The notes under the pieces are model-generated. The model had not been told where the DNA came from, searched no databases, and saw only the letters and a program-made list of their open reading frames with translations. From UBA2779 sp965232615 (GTDB lineage: Bacteria; Spirochaetota; Spirochaetia; DSM-2461): DNA of 64,000 nucleotides. Positions within the stretch are counted from its first letter, which is position 1, and every line of letters starts with the position of its first letter. The stretch lies in NCBI GenBank assembly GCA_965232615.1, contig OZ246985.1:1302001-1366000 (forward strand). Direction: 5' to 3'. Below are positions 41,909-51,559 of the stretch, piece by piece. The translations under genes were made by a program, and so were the position numbers.

Positions 41909-43066
41909 CTAATAATTCCTGAAAGTGGCAATATGAGTTCTCAAAACGTTGATGAACCCAACCAGATCTTCCCTCTGTGTCGTTTCTCCCAATGAAATCC
42001 GAATCATCCCTGTGGTCAACTCTTCAGAGACTCCAAGTGCAGTCAAATTTCCAGTCTTTTTGCCTCTTCTATTATTGCTGCAGGCTGAACCAGTGGAGAT
42101 GGCATAGCCAGACTCTGCAAGAACTCTTGCAAGGACTTCGCCGGGAATGGGTGGACAGGCTAGAGGTATAATTCCCGGTACGTAGAGTGGATTATTCACC
42201 GTTACCCGACTCTCTGGAATTATGCTCACTTCCGGTATCTTTAATAGCTGCTGTAACAGCCATTCTCCATTTTCCTTGACTTCATGAGCAGGCTGACCGT
42301 AGAGTTCCAGGGCCAGAGCCATGCCCACGGCTCCAGCAACGTTTTCGGTTCCGGGCCGTATTCCCGATTCCTGTCCGCCTCCACGATGTAAAACATCAAA
42401 CTGGTGTTGCCGATGATAAAAAAGTCCTATACCCCTGGGACCTCGAAACTTATGGGCACTGAATGACGCTGAGTCGACATCCATTCCAGTTAGATTTATG
42501 GGGATTTTCCCAGCAGCCTGAACAAGGTCAGCGTGAAAGTGAATCAGTCTTCCTCTCTCCGTCTGAAAATCTCGTGTGACAGCGGTCAATTCTTCAATGG
42601 GTTGAATGGCTCCAATTTCATTACTCACACCGATAATGGATACCAGCCGTGTGTTGCGATTCTTTTTCAACAGTCTGGCAAGTCTGTCCGGATGGATGAT
42701 GCCAGCTGTATCAGGATGTAATGCTTTTATTGACCATCCATGTGTCTCCAGGGTTCTAATGGGTTCTGTAATAGAGGGATGCTCAATTCCCGAATGGATT
42801 ATGGTTCCCGGCTCACGGACAAGCAGTTTGGAAAGAAGGGCTATTCCATTGGATTCTGTGCCGCCGCTGGTAAACGTCAATTGCGTTGGCTCACAGTTTA
42901 GAATACAAGCACATCGACTGCGGGCATCATCAAGAGCTGTACGGGCCTTTACGCCTTCCTCGTATGGAGATGAAGGGTTTCCAAAGCATTCCCTGGCTGC
43001 AATGGTCATGGCGTCGATGACAGTGGTGGAGGGCAGGGCAGTGGCGGCCCAGTCCAGGTAGATCAT
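41909..43066 (-). CDS. Cysteine desulfurase (NifS/IscS family)
   Basis: PLP enzyme that takes sulfur from cysteine for Fe-S clusters or tRNA thiolation, 385 aa. Visible: YLDWAATALPS, GNPSSPYEEGVKAR, TSGGTESNGIAL, VSNEIGAIQP, the PLP lysine in SFSAHKFRGPRGIG and the catalytic Cys loop STGSACSNNRRGKKTG. No iscU-like scaffold is adjacent. It lies 7 nt after the BcrAD-like fusion gene, whose product needs Fe-S clusters. Confidence 0.92.
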   Translation of the reverse strand: MIYLDWAATALPSTTVIDAMTIAARECFGNPSSPYEEGVKARTALDDARSRCACILNCEPTQLTFTSGGTESNGIALLSKLLVREPGTIIHSGIEHPSITEPIRTLETHGWSIKALHPDTAGIIHPDRLARLLKKNRNTRLVSIIGVSNEIGAIQPIEELTAVTRDFQTERGRLIHFHADLVQAAGKIPINLTGMDVDSASFSAHKFRGPRGIGLFYHRQHQFDVLHRGGGQESGIRPGTENVAGAVGMALALELYGQPAHEVKENGEWLLQQLLKIPEVSIIPESRVTVNNPLYVPGIIPLACPPIPGEVLARVLAESGYAISTGSACSNNRRGKKTGNLTALGVSEELTTGMIRISLGETTQREDLVGFINVLRTHIATFRNY

Positions 43067-43073
43067 GATATTA

Positions 43074-46000
43074 CTAGCCTGTGCCTGTGTTCATCAACTC
43101 ATACATTCGATTGGCCTGAAGTGTAAATGATTCAATTCTGGCCTCTACAATCTGAGGAAAAGGATTGCCATCAGCTTCAATAGTCAAGAAGGGCAATGTA
43201 TGAAATTCCTTAAGGTGTTCTGAATTTTTCAAGTGTTCAATCCTGGAATTATTCTGCACATTGGATTCAACGCTCAAAATGGCTTCGCATACTCTGGTGG
43301 GCAGGCAGGCGAAGGGGCCGATGGAAATTACACCGTGAACATGTTTGGCCACTTCATTGAAGAAGGAACCGATGACAAGTATTTCTTCTCCTGTCATCCG
43401 GGGATCGATGAACTCCTTTCCTGCCTCAAATATTTTCTGAATGTCGATTCTTTCATACTCATACAAACCTGACCTGGACAGAGCCATTTTAATCTTCTTC
43501 TCAATTTTCTTTTCAACAATGTTTTTAACCAGTGTTTCCACTTTGTCCTTCAGTGAGAACTCAGTATCCAGAATGTGTTTTGATATGTAATCAATGTAAT
43601 ATGACCACTCCAGTATAGGAGCTCTTTTTACAATGAAGCCTTTTGCAGCCAGTCTTTTTATGACTTCCCCTGATGTGAATTCATCTTTACGCACATATAT
43701 TTCTCCCGATAGTAGCACTTTTTTCGACTCACTCAGAGTCTGCGAAAGCTCAATGGCAGCCAGATTTTCGGTAACATCCTCAAGGACTTCATACAGGTCG
43801 GAAGCACCATTCTCCAGGGAAACAACAATCTTCTGCCATTGTTCATTGAAGATCATCTGAGCCTTCTCCTTGTCTTTCGGAAGAACAAGGACTGCATTGC
43901 CAATGTCATCCATAATGTCTGAAATGATAATTGATTGAAGAAGTCTAATCTGATCTACAGTCCCGAGTCCCATGTAATTCTGTTCGGCGCTGAGAGTTAA
44001 TAAGGCTACATTCCTGATCTGTTGTTTCTCGATTAGCCTCTTGATATATACATGGTATTGGGCAAAGCGGCAATTCCCACCGGTTGATGGCATGAAGTAC
44101 AGTGTTAGCTCATCTGGCTCTCTCTCCTTGATATGGGTAACAAGGGAGGCCGTTGTCATTATCAGGGGCAGGCATTCTTTGCAGGAGGAGTGGGATCTGC
44201 CTGTCATCAATGTGTCGAATGTAGGATAGGCAACAGATGCAGCATTGAATCCCATCCCCCTGAATGCAGCAGCACCAAACTCGCATACGGCTCGGCCCAT
44301 GGAAGGAATAAGTAGATTGACCCGCTTGTTTTTGAGAGGGAAAACCTCTCCATCACTTGTGATGTATTGATATTTTCCCTTTTCTTTGTGAATTCTTGCC
44401 GGAGTGAATTTTCTGGGTTGCTCATCCTGCAATCCAAGGTGAATGTAACGGTTAACAATGTCCAGAAATGCTTCAATTCTGGTATTGATGCCTGCATCAG
44501 CACTGTGAGAATCCAGTTCCAGGGTCAGGGAAGGTTTTGTTTTCATGATGTCCCGGAAATAGCCCACAATGAATGAATCCGGTCCACAGCTGAAATTAGT
44601 TATAAAAGCTCCGAATAACTGTTTGTGCTTCTTCACATATCGGGCGGCCTGTATCAATTCATGCCCAATGGCCCAATTCATATTCTCCATGCTTTCTTCT
44701 TCATCAAAGGGTAGACAGTCGAAGGGCAGGACATAGATGCCGCGGGAGGCAATTTTGCCTGGAATCCCCAGATTTCCATCTCCAGATAGAGCATTGTAGG
44801 GGCGTCCAAAAATTATCAGGGCAATTTTTGTGGGATCCTTCTCTAACTCCAGGAGTAATTCCTTCCCCAACTTCTTTTTGTTGGCGTGAAAATCATTCTG
44901 CCGTCTGATACCTTCCCTGTAGGCTTCTCCTGCCAACTTTTTACTGCAGCTCAATCGTTTCGCTACTTCTATGAATTCTTTTTCCATGGAATCCCAACCC
45001 TGATTAAAGTCCAGAACGGGGCTGATAATTCTGGGGATAGACTCTTTGAAGGTACTTTTAATATAGTAGGGCTCACTTTGAGCCAGAACACAGGTGCAGT
45101 TGTTGCCCACATGACCTGACTGTTTTGTCACTCGGTAAAGCCTTGTGATATGGGGAAGAAAAATAAAGTCAGGATTCTTCTGGAGCAGATTTTGGTACAT
45201 ACCATGGGCGATTTCCACAGGGTAACAGAATGATGAGGCTGTTTTTTTTACGCCATCAGCATCCACGTTGTCTGAAAGGATTACCTTGAAGCCAAGGCCG
45301 GTGAAGAAGTGATAGAACAATGGATAGAGAATGTTAATGTACAAGGCCCTGGATAAACCAATACTCTTTTCTGAGGTTGCCTGCCCATGCTGAGCGAATA
45401 GTAATCCTTGATGTTTTTCAACATAGTTCAGTGGAACGGGGTCAATTTTCAGGTGATGAAGCTGATTGTAATACTTGTTGCATATACCGCCAAACGGATA
45501 GTTTTTCTTATCAATTTTTATGATGTTGATTCTGCACGCTCTGTCGCAGTTCTCTGAAGTACCAGAGCAAGTGAAAGTTTTGCCGTATTCCACATTTTTT
45601 TCACTCAGTTCAACAAGATTGAAATCTGATCTCTCCAGCAGCTTATTATTAATCCTGTTGTTCACCTCCAGAGCCACACCAAAAGCTCCAGTTAATCCTG
45701 GATCGGGGGGGACGATGATTTCCGTTTGGAGGAGTTGGGCCATTGCTAGAGGTACGGCCTTATTGTAACAGACCCCTCCCTGCATAAAAACTTTTTCACC
45801 AACCTTTCTGTTACCCTTAACACGATTATTGTAATTCATGCAGATTGAGTAAACAAGTCCGGCAACAATATTGTCCCTGGAGATATTCTCGTGAGAAGCA
45901 TTCTTAATGTCGGAACTGATAAATGCCGCACATTGATCATTGAAATTGGGAGGATTATCAGCCCCCAGGGCGATGTCCTGAATATCCAGATAGTTTATGT

Positions 46001-47321
46001 TCAATGATTCTCTGGCAGCCTCTTCTAGAAAGGAACCAGTTCCAGCGGAACAGGCTTCATTCATGGCGTAATCACATGGGACACCATTGACCAGAAAGGT
46101 ATATTTGGCATCCTGACCACCGATTTCAAAGATCGTATCCACTCCTTGATCAAAGTGCGCTGCTCCTGTTGCGTGGGCGATTATTTCGTTTACAATTCCA
46201 TCCGTACCGGCATGAATGCCGGCAATCTGACGCCCGGAGCCGGTTACACCCAGACCGATGATGTTGATATCTCCACTTGAAATTGATTCCAGAATTTGAG
46301 TGTTTATCTCCTTATAACAGTCCCGTGAAGCAGCGATGGGATTCCCGTTCGTTCGTAAGTAGACAGATGCAACAATTTTCTTATCTTTTATTCGAATCAG
46401 CACTGATTTTGTTGTTGTGGATCCCACATCCAGTCCCAGAATATAATCATCTCCTGATGTTGGTTTCTCCCGAATTGAGTCCTTGAATGATACCAGTTTT
46501 TCTGCGCTTCTCAGCGAAGGAAGTGGACTGAAGGACGTATGGTCAGTTCTAAATGACAATTCACCTGCAAAGATCTCTTTCTTTTCAAGAGCGTATACAG
46601 CCGCACCATAGGCCTCAAAAACATCGGTATGCTCAGGGATAACCACGTTGCTTATCTGTTTTTTTAGAGCTTTAACAACAAAATCATTTCTGGTTACACC
46701 GCCAACAATCATGATGTTTTCATTTTCAATAGACCTTAATAGCTCTAATGCCTTGTCGGCAAGCATATTCCCCAGACCCGCACTGACCCGTCCTTTGGGA
46801 ATCCCTTTATTCAGTGCATGAGTACAGTCACTTTTACAGAAAACAGAGCATCGTCCGGAAACAGTGTAAGGCTCAGACTTATGGGCAAGTTCAATGGCTT
46901 CATCAGTTGATATGCTCATTCTTCTAATCTGCTGCAGGAAGAATTCTCCGGTACCCGATGCGCACTTATTGCCCGTTTGTACACTGACAATATTGTAGTG
47001 ATCATTCAAGGCATAAAGAATGAAGTTTTCTGCACCAAGGCTGATCAATGCTCTGCAATTCCTGGATGTGACATGCCTGAGAGCGTACTCCGTTGCGATG
47101 GGTTCAGTGATTTCAGGGAGATTCAGGAGTTCTTTGAATTTTCTCCCTGTGATGACAGCATAGCTGTAATTACAGAGGTCCAGATCCTGAAAAACATCGG
47201 TCAATGCCTTTTGTGGATGTCCATCGTGATTGATAATCCGTTTATCAATCACATTGAATTTATTATCAATAGATACCATCTTTACAGTCGAAGCACCTAT
47301 ACAAATACCAAGTGATCTCAT
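43074..47321 (-). CDS. Giant BcrAD/HgdC-type activase fused to 2-hydroxyacyl-CoA dehydratase-like domains
   Basis: 1415 aa. Two ASKHA ATPase domains: residues 1-250 (GICIGASTVKMVSI, SGTGEFFLQQI) and about 290-560 (GLDVGSTTTKSVLI, GVTGSGR, EIGGQDAKYTFL, NEACSAGTGSFLEEAA). The C-terminal 800 residues contain COG3580/COG3581-type parts with conserved Cys: CTCVLAQSEPYYI, FSCGPDSFIVGYFRD, SSCKECLPLI, GGNCRFAQYHVY, GPFACLPTRVCE. Related proteins activate or mimic 2-hydroxyglutaryl-CoA/benzoyl-CoA reductase-like enzymes by ATP-driven electron injection; the substrate of this fusion class is unknown. Probably co-transcribed with the cysteine desulfurase. Confidence 0.88.
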   Translation of the reverse strand: MRSLGICIGASTVKMVSIDNKFNVIDKRIINHDGHPQKALTDVFQDLDLCNYSYAVITGRKFKELLNLPEITEPIATEYALRHVTSRNCRALISLGAENFILYALNDHYNIVSVQTGNKCASGTGEFFLQQIRRMSISTDEAIELAHKSEPYTVSGRCSVFCKSDCTHALNKGIPKGRVSAGLGNMLADKALELLRSIENENIMIVGGVTRNDFVVKALKKQISNVVIPEHTDVFEAYGAAVYALEKKEIFAGELSFRTDHTSFSPLPSLRSAEKLVSFKDSIREKPTSGDDYILGLDVGSTTTKSVLIRIKDKKIVASVYLRTNGNPIAASRDCYKEINTQILESISSGDINIIGLGVTGSGRQIAGIHAGTDGIVNEIIAHATGAAHFDQGVDTIFEIGGQDAKYTFLVNGVPCDYAMNEACSAGTGSFLEEAARESLNINYLDIQDIALGADNPPNFNDQCAAFISSDIKNASHENISRDNIVAGLVYSICMNYNNRVKGNRKVGEKVFMQGGVCYNKAVPLAMAQLLQTEIIVPPDPGLTGAFGVALEVNNRINNKLLERSDFNLVELSEKNVEYGKTFTCSGTSENCDRACRINIIKIDKKNYPFGGICNKYYNQLHHLKIDPVPLNYVEKHQGLLFAQHGQATSEKSIGLSRALYINILYPLFYHFFTGLGFKVILSDNVDADGVKKTASSFCYPVEIAHGMYQNLLQKNPDFIFLPHITRLYRVTKQSGHVGNNCTCVLAQSEPYYIKSTFKESIPRIISPVLDFNQGWDSMEKEFIEVAKRLSCSKKLAGEAYREGIRRQNDFHANKKKLGKELLLELEKDPTKIALIIFGRPYNALSGDGNLGIPGKIASRGIYVLPFDCLPFDEEESMENMNWAIGHELIQAARYVKKHKQLFGAFITNFSCGPDSFIVGYFRDIMKTKPSLTLELDSHSADAGINTRIEAFLDIVNRYIHLGLQDEQPRKFTPARIHKEKGKYQYITSDGEVFPLKNKRVNLLIPSMGRAVCEFGAAAFRGMGFNAASVAYPTFDTLMTGRSHSSCKECLPLIMTTASLVTHIKEREPDELTLYFMPSTGGNCRFAQYHVYIKRLIEKQQIRNVALLTLSAEQNYMGLGTVDQIRLLQSIIISDIMDDIGNAVLVLPKDKEKAQMIFNEQWQKIVVSLENGASDLYEVLEDVTENLAAIELSQTLSESKKVLLSGEIYVRKDEFTSGEVIKRLAAKGFIVKRAPILEWSYYIDYISKHILDTEFSLKDKVETLVKNIVEKKIEKKIKMALSRSGLYEYERIDIQKIFEAGKEFIDPRMTGEEILVIGSFFNEVAKHVHGVISIGPFACLPTRVCEAILSVESNVQNNSRIEHLKNSEHLKEFHTLPFLTIEADGNPFPQIVEARIESFTLQANRMYELMNTGTG

Positions 47322-47350
47322 CTATGGAATTCTCCAGCTTATATAATGTA

Positions 47351-47510
47351 GGGCACCTCTAAAAAACCCATTTAGTTCTTGACTCAATCTTTTCTGCCGC
47401 TACTGCGTTGTCAAAATGCCCATGTAATCAGGTGCGTACCGCAGGAGCAAAGCTTCGAGGAACGCACCGCCATTTCGTCAATTTCCTAAAGCTGTTTTTT
47501 AGAGGTACCC
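47351..47510 (+). mobile_element. MITE-1 copy D
   Basis: 160 bp, ends GGGCACCTCTAAAAAAC and GTTTTTTAGAGGTACCC, with TGTA duplicated on both sides. Tip GGAGCAAAGCTTC has one mismatch. It separates the LarA-like and activase genes, both on the minus strand, and accounts for nearly all of the gap 47322-47532. Confidence 0.93.
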
Positions 47511-47532
47511 TGTAATAGATATTATATAGAGT

Positions 47533-48819
47533 TCAGATATCCCTGTCAGTACTGGAGTACCTGTCTGAATGGGTCCACATGCCCAGGGCAGGGTTGGTAA
47601 TGAAGTATACTTCTTCACTTCCTACGTTGTTCCATCCAGGCTTCATTGAGGAAGGGTTGTATCTTTTCATTAAACTATTCAGATCGGCATAGTTGTAGCC
47701 AACATCCTGGATGTCCTTCTGGCTTAAATACTCTGATGCACAGGTAATTCGAAAACGTCCCTCTGAAGATCCATGGATAAGGTGGGCAGCCGTGCTCAAA
47801 CTCGCCTTTAAATCCGGGTTTCGCCGAACAGCGTTAAGTACCGAAGGTGTTCCACAGTATCCATAACGACGAATCAGTCTGTCAATTTCCCTGTCTTCAC
47901 CAAATCTCGTCAGTCCCGGTCCTGATATTATAATTTCTCCCCCGTCAGCCATGGCCATACGGGTCCGGTAAATGGCTTTGTTTCCCAGCCATGTACTGCG
48001 ATATATCTCTGGATTCAAATAGACAAAGCATTTTTCAATGGGTTTCTCAACAATGATGAGGTTCACCTTTCTGGAGAGAGCAGCAGCCTTTTCAAAGCAC
48101 TCCCGCCCATCACCAATAAATAATCCTCTGACAGCCGGTTCGCCTGATGATTTGAGACTGACAACTGTGAGAACGTAGAGGATGGGTAACTCCCCTGCGA
48201 ATTTATTAATTGCATAATCCAGTACGGAACGAACCGGTGAATCTGTGTGGCCCATAATTTTTTCCATACCATAAACAGCACCGAGAAAATGACTCTTATG
48301 TATTCCTTCTGCTCCCCCTGTACCAATCAGGATGTTTTTTGAGTGATTCGCCATGCCGATCACTTCGTGAGGAACAACTTGACCAAGGGAGAGAATCAAA
48401 TCAAAGCGTCCTTCGATAAGGATTCTGTTGACCTGTGCCGGCCAGTCGTACGATATCTTACCTTCAGACACTTCTGCCAGATAGGAGGCAGGTACAGTGC
48501 CGAGAGTCATCAGGTCAGTTTGCCATTTGTGTTCTCTGAATATCCTGTGGGGAATACATGGGAACATACGATTAATCTCACCTGAAGTCATGGGGGCATG
48601 GGTTCCCAGGGCGGGCAGCACAGCGGTAAGTGATTTGCCATAGTACTGGTAGGAACAGGAGGTAAGTTCGCCTGCACAGGAAGGCAGGCGGGTGATATCT
48701 GGAGGAACAGCCAGTACATTGTTCCGTTTCCCAAGTTTATCCAGAGCCTGGAAGAGTCCTTCCTTTAAATCCTTCCGGGAAAGAGAGATGTTGATTCCAC
48801 TTCGCTGGTAGTAAATCAA
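47533..48819 (-). CDS. LarA-like (DUF2088, lactate racemase N-terminal domain) protein
   Basis: 428 aa. Segments VPPDITRLPSCAGELT, ALGTHAPMTSGEINRMF, GQVVPHEVIGMANHSKNIL and GTGGAEGIHKSH resemble the nickel-pincer lactate racemase family, in which the DxTR and GxHxxMT motifs bind substrate and cofactor. Whether it is a racemase is unknown: no larB, larC or larE is adjacent. Start is TTG, directly after the J-domain gene stop (TGATTG), so the two are coupled. Confidence 0.8.
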   Translation of the reverse strand: MIYYQRSGINISLSRKDLKEGLFQALDKLGKRNNVLAVPPDITRLPSCAGELTSCSYQYYGKSLTAVLPALGTHAPMTSGEINRMFPCIPHRIFREHKWQTDLMTLGTVPASYLAEVSEGKISYDWPAQVNRILIEGRFDLILSLGQVVPHEVIGMANHSKNILIGTGGAEGIHKSHFLGAVYGMEKIMGHTDSPVRSVLDYAINKFAGELPILYVLTVVSLKSSGEPAVRGLFIGDGRECFEKAAALSRKVNLIIVEKPIEKCFVYLNPEIYRSTWLGNKAIYRTRMAMADGGEIIISGPGLTRFGEDREIDRLIRRYGYCGTPSVLNAVRRNPDLKASLSTAAHLIHGSSEGRFRITCASEYLSQKDIQDVGYNYADLNSLMKRYNPSSMKPGWNNVGSEEVYFITNPALGMWTHSDRYSSTDRDI

Positions 48820-49656
48820 TCAGAATTCCATGATTTGAGCATTGCGCATCTGAATCAGTGTCATGAATGCGTCATAGCGTGCAGCCTGGAGAATTCCAGC
48901 TTTCCGGCGCTCCCCTTCTTCGAAAATAGTAAAATAAATAACAAATTCAGAGTAGCACGAATACAAACCGGAGTAACTCCGGGAATGCAGGTGATGAGGA
49001 ACAAGCTCCGGGAATAGGATGACTTTTATGGATTCATCAAACGAACGTCGGGCATCGATCATTCGCTTGTCATATTTACGGTGAAGAGGATTGGATGAAA
49101 TGGCAATTTCTCCAAGGTCAATATCTGCAGTGGTGAGTCTGGCAAACCGGGATGCCGCTGAGAATACCGGATGCTGCTGTGTTTTTCTGCAGGTGGCTAA
49201 AGAATCCCTGCCCCTGATAATCGTTCTCATCGCTTCACGGTATCGAAATCGCCGGATTCCTTCCATTCTGATAGGAGGGTTTTCCAATCCATATTGATAA
49301 TACAGTCCCAGACCATCCAGAAAGTCATTAAACAGTGGATAAAATATCCTTGATTCTTCCTCATCCATTGGCGGTATTTGCCAAATTGAATCCGTGTCAG
49401 TATTTGTATCATCATTTGCTACCTCTCTGTCCACTGGGTTTTCTTCCGGTTTGATTTGAACAGGTGAGGTGATTTTTTTTACCAGCAGTTCATAGGCATC
49501 GTTGATTTCTGTCATTCTGGCATGAGCCCATTCTGGATGATCTCTTACCTTATCGGGGTGATATTTTTTTACCAGAGTGCGGAACAGTACGCTAAGTTCT
49601 TCCATGCTGATTGGGGAATCCAGCCTGAAAATTGCCCTCGCCTGGTTTAAATTCAT
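48820..49656 (-). CDS. J-domain protein (DnaJ-like, N-terminal J domain only)
   Basis: 278 aa. J domain at residues 1-60: ISMEELSVLFRTLVKKYHPDKVRDHPEW with the HPD motif that stimulates DnaK ATPase, then a helical C-terminal region of unknown type. No Gly/Phe region or zinc fingers, so it is a type III J protein. It precedes the LarA-like gene without a gap. Confidence 0.85.
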   Translation of the reverse strand: MNLNQARAIFRLDSPISMEELSVLFRTLVKKYHPDKVRDHPEWAHARMTEINDAYELLVKKITSPVQIKPEENPVDREVANDDTNTDTDSIWQIPPMDEEESRIFYPLFNDFLDGLGLYYQYGLENPPIRMEGIRRFRYREAMRTIIRGRDSLATCRKTQQHPVFSAASRFARLTTADIDLGEIAISSNPLHRKYDKRMIDARRSFDESIKVILFPELVPHHLHSRSYSGLYSCYSEFVIYFTIFEEGERRKAGILQAARYDAFMTLIQMRNAQIMEF

Positions 49657-49683
49657 AATATATACTAATCTTGAGAAAAAAAT

Positions 49684-49712
49684 TTGACAATAGTGAGCGT
49701 TTATGATAATAC
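49684..49712 (+). promoter_or_regulatory. Strong promoter upstream of the 49732 gene
   Basis: TTGACA (49684-49689), 17-nt spacer, TAATAC (49707-49712). It lies 19 nt before the ATG chosen for the next gene, so the longer frame beginning at 49684 cannot be the true start if this promoter is used. Confidence 0.65.
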
Positions 49713-49731
49713 TACATCTATTGGAGGATCC

Positions 49732-50286
49732 ATGGCTAAGATATTGGAGCTGTACAAAGCGTATAAAAACAATGAATTACCCCGGGATAAAGGTTATATA
49801 ATTTCAGAGTTTCTTGATGATGCCACCCGTTATGCACATTATGAAGTCATTTCCTATAGGAATGTGAAAGATATCTATATCAATGAAGAAGGTTTGTTAT
49901 TTCAAGCTGATGGCAAGAAGCTCTACATCCTGTTTGAACCACTGAACTACGGTTCCAAGCATCTTGAACCTGTACATCGCGATGAAGCACATCGCATACC
50001 TCTTCGGATAAAAGAACTGGAAGTTTATAATACGAAGAGACAGGAAAAAGTAATGATTTCCAAGGAACCTATCATAACTTACACTTCCTTTACTATTGCG
50101 AAGGAAACTGGTCTACATACATCCTACATTGTTTACAATGATGAATCCTCAATTCGAACAATACTTGGATTTTTTGAACAATCCTTGTGGAAAACGCTCA
50201 ATATAACCAGAACTGATGCCTTAAATGCCTGTGATTTGATTGCAAAACCGATGGAGATCCTTACAGTCCCTGATGGATTGTCATAG
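49732..50286 (+). CDS. Hypothetical protein, function unknown
   Basis: 184 aa from the ATG at 49732, behind TTGGAGG. Begins MAKILELYKAYKNNELPRDK; mixed alpha/beta, no signal peptide or membrane helix. I recognise no domain. Convergent with the MinD-like gene, with only 2 nt between the stops, and divergent from the J-domain gene. Confidence 0.72.
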   Translation: MAKILELYKAYKNNELPRDKGYIISEFLDDATRYAHYEVISYRNVKDIYINEEGLLFQADGKKLYILFEPLNYGSKHLEPVHRDEAHRIPLRIKELEVYNTKRQEKVMISKEPIITYTSFTIAKETGLHTSYIVYNDESSIRTILGFFEQSLWKTLNITRTDALNACDLIAKPMEILTVPDGLS

Positions 50287-50288
50287 GT

Positions 50289-51476
50289 TTATTGCCCTAT
50301 AGAAAGCATTCTCAAGGTTCCCTGGAGTTCTTGAATCTTCCCCTGCTGAAGTCGGATCAGCTCCAGAAGCTGGTCTACCTCAAATTCTGATGTATTCTCA
50401 CCTGATTTTTTTTCTGATTGTTGAATTGCAATGTCGTTTTCCGTTTCGATATGAGCCAGTTCATAAGAGTCTGAGTAGTAATCCAGTTCTAAAGGCATTT
50501 GCGGAAAATTCCCACTTTGAAGAATCTTCTGGGAGATGCGATGGACTTCATTTGTAACAATGTGTTCAGGAAAGTCATGTACAAATGGGGTGAGGTTTTC
50601 AGAAGAACGGTTGACAATCTCAGTTTCCAGAACAGTTCCCAGACATTCAATGTTTATGGAAAGGTTTTTCTTACATAGATCACGCAATCCAATAGCTATC
50701 ACAATGTCTGATGCACTGTTTATTTTATTAAGTATGAGCTTTGGTTGAAGGACATCAAGAAATGCTGATGCCTTTTCTCCATCTTCAATACTTATTTTAG
50801 TGATAGATTCCATGATTTCACTCATTGTTTTTCGATCTTCTTGATTCTGTTCTTTAACAACGCTGTTCAAATACTTTGAAATACCTTTATTGGAAGCAAA
50901 GGCTCGCTGCAGAAATCGTAGAACATAGTTTTTTAAGAATGCATAGGCATTCATTACCGATGTTGTTTGTGGAGTTGTAATAATAAGTCCGGAGTTTGAT
51001 ACCAGGAAAAAATCAAGTACAGTGAAACTGGTACCGCCGCCCAGATCCAGAATAATATAATCAGCCTCAGTTTCCAGCAGGCCATTGATTATCAGTATCT
51101 TTTCAGGCTGTGTGATTTCCCCGACTCCATAGACATGGACATCCCCCGGGATGTAATATAAATTTTCCCATTTTGTAGGGCAGACCAGTTCAGACACCGA
51201 GGCCTTGAGACCGGATATGATATTCCCTATTCCAGGTTTTGTATTCTTTACCCCAAGCAGGGTATGGATATTTGATCCACTGAGATCCAGGTCAACAAGA
51301 ACAGTTTTCTTTCCATTCTTTGCCAGGCTTAATGCCATGTTCACCGCAATGATGCTTTTTCCAACGCCTCCTTTACCTCCGGCAATGGGAATGATTTTGC
51401 GGCTGACATTTTCATTAAGGATCATGTTAGAATTATCGTTAGGGAATGCGATTATGTAAACTGCCATATTAGTCAT
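50289..51476 (-). CDS. MinD/ParA-family ATPase with C-terminal coiled coil
   Basis: About 395 aa. Deviant Walker A AGGKGGVGKSIIAVNMA, VDLDLSGSNIHTLLG, ILDLGGGTSFTVLDF and TTPQTTSVMNAYAFLKNY as in MinD/FlhG relatives. A long insert and a final coiled coil (LLELIRLQQGKIQELQ) are extra. It is distinct from FlhG at 2.8 kb and lacks DQAxxLR. The start is uncertain: ATG at 51476, 51467 or 51425 are all possible and none has a clear ribosome-binding site. Confidence 0.85.
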   Translation of the reverse strand: MTNMAVYIIAFPNDNSNMILNENVSRKIIPIAGGKGGVGKSIIAVNMALSLAKNGKKTVLVDLDLSGSNIHTLLGVKNTKPGIGNIISGLKASVSELVCPTKWENLYYIPGDVHVYGVGEITQPEKILIINGLLETEADYIILDLGGGTSFTVLDFFLVSNSGLIITTPQTTSVMNAYAFLKNYVLRFLQRAFASNKGISKYLNSVVKEQNQEDRKTMSEIMESITKISIEDGEKASAFLDVLQPKLILNKINSASDIVIAIGLRDLCKKNLSINIECLGTVLETEIVNRSSENLTPFVHDFPEHIVTNEVHRISQKILQSGNFPQMPLELDYYSDSYELAHIETENDIAIQQSEKKSGENTSEFEVDQLLELIRLQQGKIQELQGTLRMLSIGQ

Positions 51477-51559
51477 GACAAAAAAATCACTACGAATCTT
51501 CCTGTTTATTACTTGTCCAGATAGATGATTTCGGATAATTTTTCCCAAGGAGTAGATAA

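Noticed and set aside
49747..49760. GAGCTGTACAAAGCG resembling a MITE-3 terminus
   Set aside because: Lies inside a coding sequence at residues 5-9, has no partner and no further similarity; chance.
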